From positions 1 through 7,530 of the forward strand of contig QNEM01000092.1 in NCBI GenBank assembly GCA_003645215.1: a stretch of 7,530 bases of DNA. Reading direction: 5' to 3'. This stretch comes from Gammaproteobacteria bacterium (GTDB lineage Bacteria; Pseudomonadota; Gammaproteobacteria; Eutrophobiales; Eutrophobiaceae). The position numbers and the translations under genes are program-made. Of the stretch, positions 5,442 through 7,530 are shown one piece after another (position 1 is the first letter of the stretch; each line of letters opens with the position of its first letter). The notes under the pieces are model-generated. The model worked only from the letters and a program-made list of their open reading frames with translations. It searched no databases and was not told the origin of the DNA.

Positions 5442-6842
5442 ATGGCAGCAAGAACGCTTTACGACAAATTGTGGGATGATCATATTGTTCATGACAATGG
5501 TGATGGATCTGCACTTGTCTATATAGACAGACAACTCATACATGAGGTCACTTCACCTCAGGCATTTGAAGGATTGAAGATGAATAGCCGGAAACCATGG
5601 CGACTTGATGCCAATCTGGCCGTGCCTGATCATAATGTACCAACGCATCATCGTGGCCAGATTGATGATCCTGTCGCCAGATTACAGTTATCAACACTGG
5701 ATGATAATTGTAAGGAAACGGGTATAACAAAATTTGAAATGAACGATCCGAGACAAGGGATTGTTCACGTTATAGGCCCTGAACAGGGTGCTTGCTTACC
5801 AGGAATGACGATTGTTTGTGGTGATTCGCATACATCCACGAACGGTGCCCTGGGGGCATTGGCATTTGGTATCGGTACCTCCGAGGTTGAACATGCATTG
5901 GCAACGCAATGTCTGATATTACGTAAAGCAAAGAACATGCAGGTGATTGTTGATGGTCAGTTAGGAAATGGTGTGACTGCCAAAGATATGGTTTTGGCGA
6001 TTATTGGTGAAATCGGTACCGCTGGTGGTACAGGACATACCATCGAATTCACTGGAGAAGCTATTAGCGCGCTTTCAATGGAAGGCAGAATGACGGTCTG
6101 TAATATGGCCATTGAGGCAGGCGCCAGGGCCGGTTTGATCGCTGTTGATGATAAAACGATTGAATACATCGAGGGCAGACCTTTTGCGCCAGAGGGTGAG
6201 ACATGGGATCGTGCTGTCGAAGCCTGGCAGGATTTGAAAAGTGATGCAGATGCGCATTTTGATAAGATCGTCAGGATCAATGCAGCCGATATCCAGCCAC
6301 AGGTGACCTGGGGCACATCGCCTGAAATGGTAGTGCCAGTTACTGGTGAAGTCCCCGATCCTGCAGCTGAAACTGATAGCAGTGTCCGTGAAGGCATGCA
6401 ACATGCCTTGACCTATATGGATTTAACCCCCGGTACAGCGATCAAGGACATCAAGATAGATAAGGTGTTTATCGGCTCATGTACCAATTCCCGAATTGAG
6501 GATATTCGATCTGCGGCAGAAGTAATTGAAGGTAAACATATCGCCGACAATGTGATCCTGGCCATGGTGGTCCCCGGTTCAGGGCTGGTGAAACTGCAGG
6601 CAGAGAAAGAAGGTCTGGATCAGATATTTATCGATGCCGGATTTGAGTGGCGTGAACCGGGTTGTTCCATGTGCCTGGGAATGAATGAAGATAGATTAGC
6701 GCCGGGAGAAAGATGCGCCTCAACCTCAAATCGTAATTTTGAAGGCAGACAGGGGCAGGGCGGAAGAACGCATCTGCTTAGCCCGGCGATGGCAGCGGCG
6801 GCAGCTGTTGCCGGTCATTTTGTCGATGTACGGGAATTATAG
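5442..6842 (+). CDS. leuC: 3-isopropylmalate dehydratase large subunit
   Basis: The 466-residue product is the catalytic large subunit of isopropylmalate isomerase, which with LeuD converts 2-isopropylmalate to 3-isopropylmalate in leucine biosynthesis. It belongs to the aconitase superfamily and holds a [4Fe-4S] cluster. The three expected cluster cysteines are present: C347 in GSCTNSR (345-351), and C408 and C411 in EPGCSMCLGMN. Other hallmarks are LIHEVTSPQAFEGL (32-45), VPDHNVPT (61-68) and GDSHTSTNGALGALAFGIGT (127-146). The length equals that of E. coli LeuC, and no motif is broken. The start at 5442 agrees with the usual family N-terminus (TLYDKLWDDHIV). The only ribosome-binding candidate is AGGA at 5426-5429, 12 bases upstream and inside the acuI end, so translation probably depends on coupling to acuI. 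leuD follows after 21 bases. Confidence 0.97.
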   Translation: MAARTLYDKLWDDHIVHDNGDGSALVYIDRQLIHEVTSPQAFEGLKMNSRKPWRLDANLAVPDHNVPTHHRGQIDDPVARLQLSTLDDNCKETGITKFEMNDPRQGIVHVIGPEQGACLPGMTIVCGDSHTSTNGALGALAFGIGTSEVEHALATQCLILRKAKNMQVIVDGQLGNGVTAKDMVLAIIGEIGTAGGTGHTIEFTGEAISALSMEGRMTVCNMAIEAGARAGLIAVDDKTIEYIEGRPFAPEGETWDRAVEAWQDLKSDADAHFDKIVRINAADIQPQVTWGTSPEMVVPVTGEVPDPAAETDSSVREGMQHALTYMDLTPGTAIKDIKIDKVFIGSCTNSRIEDIRSAAEVIEGKHIADNVILAMVVPGSGLVKLQAEKEGLDQIFIDAGFEWREPGCSMCLGMNEDRLAPGERCASTSNRNFEGRQGQGGRTHLLSPAMAAAAAVAGHFVDVREL

Positions 6843-6863
6843 GAAAGGATTGATTTTAACATA

Positions 6864-7505
6864 ATGAAAGTATTTAAGAGTTTTACCGGGATTGTTGTGC
6901 CGCTGGACAGATCAAATGTTGATACAGATGCCATCATCCCCAAGCAATATTTAAAATCAATAAAGCGATCAGGCTTTGGTCCAAATTTATTCGATGAATG
7001 GCGTTATCTGGATGCAGGTGAACCCGGTGATGATCATGCAAAGAGAAGAGAAAACCCTGACTTTATATTAAATCAGCCGCGCTATAGAGAAGCACAAATC
7101 TTGCTTGGCCGTGAAAACTTTGGTTGTGGTTCATCACGTGAGCATGCCGTCTGGTCATTTCTTGATTATGGTATCAGCGTGGTGATTGCACCAAGTTTCG
7201 CGGATATTTTTTATAGTAATTCATTCAAGAATGGGCTTTTGTCTATCACACTTGATGGTGATGTTATTGACAAACTCTTTGAAGAGACATTAGCTACAGA
7301 TAATTATCAACTGACCATTGACCTGGAAAATCTTTCCGTTTCTACGCCAGATGGCGACAATTATCTATTTGAACTTGAGAATGGCCTACAGGAACGTTTA
7401 CTTCAAGGTATGGACGATATCGCTTTGACGCTATCACTTTCTGATGAGATTCGTGATTACGAAGCTAAAAGGAAGCAACAAGCACCCTGGCTGTTTGCCG
7501 AATAA
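6864..7505 (+). CDS. leuD: 3-isopropylmalate dehydratase small subunit
   Basis: The 213-residue product is the small, swivelling subunit that completes the LeuCD isomerase and helps shape the substrate pocket. Family marks are PLDRSNVDTDAIIPKQYL (13-30), NLFDEWRYLD (41-50), the substrate-loop motif GRENFGCGSSREHAVW (82-97) and GISVVIAPSFADIFYSNSFKNGLL (103-126). It ends in the common APWLFAE. The length is typical of gammaproteobacterial LeuD (about 201-217) and no key residue is missing. The ATG at 6864 matches the usual family start (MKVF...FTGIVVPLDR). AAGGA at 6845-6849 is a ribosome-binding candidate, though 14 bases away is longer than usual. The gene is 21 bases after leuC in the same operon. 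The remaining 25 bases of the window show no terminator, so the transcript may continue, possibly into leuB. Confidence 0.97.
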   Translation: MKVFKSFTGIVVPLDRSNVDTDAIIPKQYLKSIKRSGFGPNLFDEWRYLDAGEPGDDHAKRRENPDFILNQPRYREAQILLGRENFGCGSSREHAVWSFLDYGISVVIAPSFADIFYSNSFKNGLLSITLDGDVIDKLFEETLATDNYQLTIDLENLSVSTPDGDNYLFELENGLQERLLQGMDDIALTLSLSDEIRDYEAKRKQQAPWLFAE

Positions 7506-7530
7506 TTCGAAATGTAAAAAATATTAAACA

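Noticed and set aside
5957..6397. Open frames of 146 and 109 codons on the - strand inside leuC.
   Set aside because: leuC is certain on the other strand; these overlap each other and have no recognisable domain or start signal.

Overview
The window looks like chromosomal DNA of a moderately AT-rich gammaproteobacterium. This rests on a 466-residue LeuC and a 213-residue LeuD of the usual proteobacterial two-subunit type, an AcuI/YhdH-type acrylyl-CoA reductase, a SapC-family protein and a Sel1 protein with a Sec signal peptide. This is a lineage impression from protein character; I cannot name a genus. No tRNA, rRNA, CRISPR array, phage gene or transposase gene is visible.

Left part (1-1833, + strand): three closely spaced genes. 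The first is cut by the window edge and encodes a helical, strongly acidic protein. The second starts 2 bases after the first one's stop and encodes a small exported protein with a very acidic tail. The third is a SapC-family protein. The first two share a similar arrangement (helical segment followed by an acidic block) and may be diverged paralogues. I do not recognise a specific function for either.

Middle (1831-3620): the SapC gene converges with a 528-residue methyltransferase on the - strand, of the type with a methyltransferase regulatory domain, related in layout to the protein-lysine methyltransferases known from Rickettsia. Between the two stop codons lies a non-coding element of about 200 bp with imperfect terminal inverted repeats and a TA on each side, which looks like a MITE. 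Removing it in silico leaves the two genes ending on one shared TTAA, so the insertion rebuilt both stop codons as TAG. Upstream of the methyltransferase on the same strand is a secreted Sel1-repeat protein (3746-4276).

Right part (4277-7530): a divergent intergenic region with several short repeats separates the Sel1 gene from a + strand operon, acuI-leuC-leuD. AcuI reduces acryloyl-CoA to propionyl-CoA, and LeuCD forms isopropylmalate isomerase of leucine biosynthesis. The 8-base gap between acuI and leuC implies co-transcription. leuB probably follows outside the window, but that is not visible.

The most notable items are the MITE-like insertion at the shared stop codons, the pair of acidic proteins next to SapC, the possible leaderless start of the methyltransferase, and the coupling of acuI to leuCD. 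I see nothing that proves a new biological system.
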